From: Yamagishiella unicocca
Taxonomy: Eukaryota > Chlorophyta > Chlorophyceae > Chlamydomonadales > Volvocaceae
DNA: 64,000 nt
NCBI GenBank assembly: GCA_003116995.1
Contig: BDSL01000155.1
Location: 62,001 to 126,000, forward strand
Direction of reading: 5' to 3'
Each line of letters begins with the position of its first letter. Position 1 is the first letter of the stretch. The notes beneath the pieces were generated by a model. That model did no database searches, was not told the DNA's origin, and saw only the letters and a program-made list of their open reading frames with translations. A program made the position numbers and the translations under genes. Positions 1-64,000 of the stretch are shown piece by piece.

Positions 1-64000
<64,000 letters not shown>

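Overview
This window does not look like ordinary genomic DNA, and I can support no gene in it. Reading the + strand I find only two adenines in 64,000 bases: position 30447 (inside TAG, 30446-30448) and position 32207 (inside TAC, 32206-32208). The rest is a three-letter text of C, T and G. In the lines I counted by hand, C and T were the main bases and G made up about 15-25%. The minus strand is the mirror case (A, G and C, with two T). A stretch this long without one base is not expected of any chromosome, plasmid or virus I know, so I cannot name an organism. The likely explanations are a corrupted, alphabet-collapsed, mis-assembled or generated sequence. A true A-free locus would be extraordinary and would need read-level proof.

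The consequences are strict. Every stop codon contains A, so the + strand has one stop in 64 kb (TAG at 30446-30448) and its other two frames are open from end to end. The minus strand lacks every usual start codon (ATG, GTG, TTG and CTG all need T) and has two stops. There is no ATG on either strand, and an AGGAGG ribosome site or a TATAAT -10 box cannot occur on the + strand. tRNA and rRNA cannot be recognised. The 10,100-codon open frame at 146-30448 exists because stops are impossible. Its translation uses ten amino acids only (A, C, F, G, L, P, R, S, V, W, plus the initiator) and is not a credible protein.

The text still has real internal structure. (1) It is a mosaic of two textures: blocks crowded with recurring phrases, and stretches of plain C/T/G text. 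Module-dense blocks lie at about 0.75-1.2, 3.1-4.45, 15.0-17.5, 22.1-23.5, 24.9-28.2, 30.5-32.0, 34.4-36.1, 41.6-43.7, 47.1-49.7, 51.4-52.5, 54.9-55.5, 56.8-57.7, 58.2-58.7, 60.4-61.0 and 62.2-63.3 kb. (2) Within these blocks there are close duplicates (56988-57236 with 62809-63059; 31291-31451 with 55040-55198; four copies at 47.2-49.2 kb) and tandem arrays (51699-51857; 27310-27410). The best pairs differ only in the length of C runs. (3) Short hairpins of four C, three bases and four G recur throughout, some followed by a T run like a miniature terminator. (4) In several plain regions (44.3, 45.7, 51.1, 53.4 and 61.4 kb) G keeps almost entirely out of one codon position for 20-57 triplets. 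This is coding-like periodicity with no gene to explain it.

No genes can be said to work together here. The annotation below records composition, repeats, hairpins, the periodic islands and the stretches in which I see nothing.
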